Assembly: GCA_020348365.1 (NCBI GenBank)
Contig: CP070749.1
Coordinates: 88,955-94,540, forward strand
Direction: 5' to 3'
Origin: Candidatus Bathyarchaeota archaeon
GTDB taxonomy: Archaea; Thermoproteota; Bathyarchaeia; Bathyarchaeales; Bathyarchaeaceae
DNA length: 5,586 nt
Positions 4,934 through 5,586 of the stretch are shown piece by piece. The notes under the pieces were generated by a model, which was not told where the DNA came from, did not search any database, and worked only from the letters and a program-made list of their open reading frames with translations. The translations under genes were made by a program, and so were the position numbers. Position 1 is the first letter of the stretch. Each line of letters begins with the position of its first letter.

Positions 4934-5173
4934 TCAGAGGAGTTTCGTTAGCTCTTTCCATCTCTTCAGGAACTCCAGCCCCTTCGGGGTTATCACGTAT
5001 TTTGCTGGGCTGTGGTGAACCTCTAAGAGTCCCGTTGATTGCAGTAGAGGGAGATATTTCTCAATCATTCTCCAAGACAGGTTTGTTCCATACATAACTC
5101 TTGTCTTAATCTGTGGTTCTTTGCATAAGCTCAGTATCTGCGCGATGATTTCTAGACTGCTTCTTTTTCTCAT
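4934..5173 (-). CDS. Small winged-helix DNA-binding protein (HTH_45-like)
   Basis: A 79-residue single-domain protein resembling the small archaeal winged helix-turn-helix regulators of the HTH_45/COG3432 group. Order of elements: helix 1 SLEIIAQILSLCK (6-18), helix 2 around TRVMYGTN (24-31), recognition helix SWRMIEKYLPLLQSTGLL (33-50), beta wing EVHHSPAKYVITPKG (51-65), and a C-terminal amphipathic helix LEFLKRWKELTKLL (66-79) that usually mediates dimerisation. The N-terminus is basic (MRKRS). The ATG at 5173 is preceded by GGTGA with good spacing; an upstream in-frame TTG at 5185 would add four residues and lies before that Shine-Dalgarno. No ligand domain is present. Its target is unknown; a palindrome over its likely TATA box suggests autoregulation. 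It converges with tRNA-Gln, whose 3' end is 53 bases away. Confidence 0.88.
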   Translation of the reverse strand: MRKRSSLEIIAQILSLCKEPQIKTRVMYGTNLSWRMIEKYLPLLQSTGLLEVHHSPAKYVITPKGLEFLKRWKELTKLL

Positions 5174-5222
5174 TGAGGTCACCAAAGGTGGGCGAGAAAG
5201 CAGCCGTAGATGGCCTTCTCAT

Positions 5223-5237
5223 CATATAACCAGTTAT
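5223..5237 (-). promoter_or_regulatory. TATA-overlapping palindrome upstream of the winged-helix gene
   Basis: ATAACCAGTTAT (5226-5237) is a perfect inverted repeat with five-base arms and a two-base centre. On the minus strand its end overlaps a TATA-like TTATATG (5229-5223), whose expected start near 5200 leaves a leader of about 27 bases. A repressor bound here would mask the TATA box. Confidence 0.45.
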
Positions 5238-5432
5238 GTCATGCTTCTAGCACTGACAAGTGGTGAGTCACTATAGGTCTTCTCAATAACTCTGAGCAAG
5301 CCGGGCTTCTTGATATCAGAACTGTTAAGGGGACAATGCAGCGGCTCCAGCGTATTCACATAAAACTTGCATAACTCCTTCCTAACCAACAACATTCTTT
5401 GATGCGCGCGCAACGGTTTCAAAGGAGCTTAT

Positions 5433-5447
5433 GATTGCATGCATGTT
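5433..5447. repeat. 15-base repeat GATTGCATGCATGTT, copy 2
   Basis: Identical to 4380-4394 and in the same orientation. It lies in a gap with no confident gene on either side, just downstream of AAAGGAG. Confidence 0.6.
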
Positions 5448-5549
5448 CATAGACTGCACTTGTCCGTTGTTCAAGGGTGAAGGGCCATGAAGAATTTATT
5501 AGGACCGCATGAGTAATCTTTTCTTGCCGGATGACGAGAAGGCATTAGA

Positions 5550-5586
5550 TTGACGTATTCGGATGAAATATCAGAGTTACTCCGAC
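5550..5586 (+). CDS. Possible start of a plus-strand gene, cut by the window edge
   Basis: A TTG at 5550 preceded by GAGAAGG opens a frame reading MTYSDEISELLR to the right edge. A TATA-like TTTATTA near 5495-5501 lies at a workable distance upstream. Twelve codons are too few to recognise any family; an ATG at 5563 in another frame is also open to the edge. This is a guess that a gene begins here. Confidence 0.2.
   Translation, partial: MTYSDEISELLR

Larger units (their letters stand above)
5174..5586. other. Mostly noncoding right end; no confident gene
   Basis: Beyond the winged-helix promoter I see no recognisable gene. A 62-codon minus-strand frame (5234-5422, TTG start, no clear Shine-Dalgarno, no family resemblance, overlapping the palindrome) is probably chance. 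The stretch contains TGCGCGCGCA (5403-5412, a palindrome), copy 2 of the 15-base GCATGC repeat, AAAGGAG followed by a 19-codon plus-strand frame (5431-5490), and a TATA-like TTTATTA at about 5495-5501. Confidence 0.4.

Noticed and set aside
5234..5422. 62-codon minus-strand frame with a TTG start
   Set aside because: No clear Shine-Dalgarno, no family resemblance, and its end overlaps the winged-helix promoter palindrome; chance is the simplest explanation, although a small gene cannot be excluded.
5421..5490. AAAGGAG followed by a 19-codon plus-strand frame from ATG 5431
   Set aside because: The Shine-Dalgarno is good, but spacing is short and the frame overlaps the exact 15-base repeat; too small to support without expression data.
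1..5586. CRISPR array, insertion sequence or defence system
   Set aside because: No regularly spaced repeats, transposase, terminal repeats or defence domains were found.

Overview
The window is archaeal chromosomal DNA, most likely from the TACK side of the Archaea; a Bathyarchaeia-like lineage is my guess, not something the sequence proves. The evidence is a FEN-1 flap endonuclease with a C-terminal PCNA-binding tail, ribosomal protein eL38 (shared by eukaryotes and some TACK/Asgard archaea), two tRNA genes with extra introns bounded by bulge-helix-bulge (BHB) folds, TATA/BRE-like promoters, and Shine-Dalgarno sequences of the GGTG type. All coding genes supported with confidence lie on the minus strand; tRNA-Gln is on the plus strand.

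Layout from left to right: (1) 1-672, the N-terminal three quarters of an LsrF-type class I aldolase/thiolase, running off the left edge. (2) 811-912, tRNA-Thr(UGU) with one intron in the D stem and one in the anticodon loop. (3) 1007-2245, a 12-helix MFS exporter-like transporter. (4) 2343-2537, ribosomal protein eL38. (5) 2649-3683, FEN-1, whose true start is a TTG; an in-frame upstream extension back to 3845 looks spurious. (6) 3842-4330, a GNAT acetyltransferase. (7) 4331-4747, an AT-rich noncoding stretch with three consecutive inverted repeats. (8) 4765-4880, tRNA-Gln(UUG) with two introns, both in or beside the D arm, and a second copy of its 5' acceptor strand just upstream. (9) 4934-5173, a 79-residue winged-helix DNA-binding protein with a palindrome over its likely TATA box. 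(10) 5174-5586, mostly without a convincing gene, possibly ending in the start of a plus-strand gene.

The genes do not form one pathway. Replication/repair (FEN-1), translation (eL38, two tRNAs), transport (MFS), small-molecule metabolism (LsrF-like) and regulation (winged helix) sit side by side, mostly with their own promoter-like sequences, as is usual in an archaeal core region. I see no mobile element, CRISPR array or defence island. The most notable content is the tRNA intron architecture, the palindrome GCATGC recurring only in noncoding gaps, and the hairpin-rich gap before tRNA-Gln.
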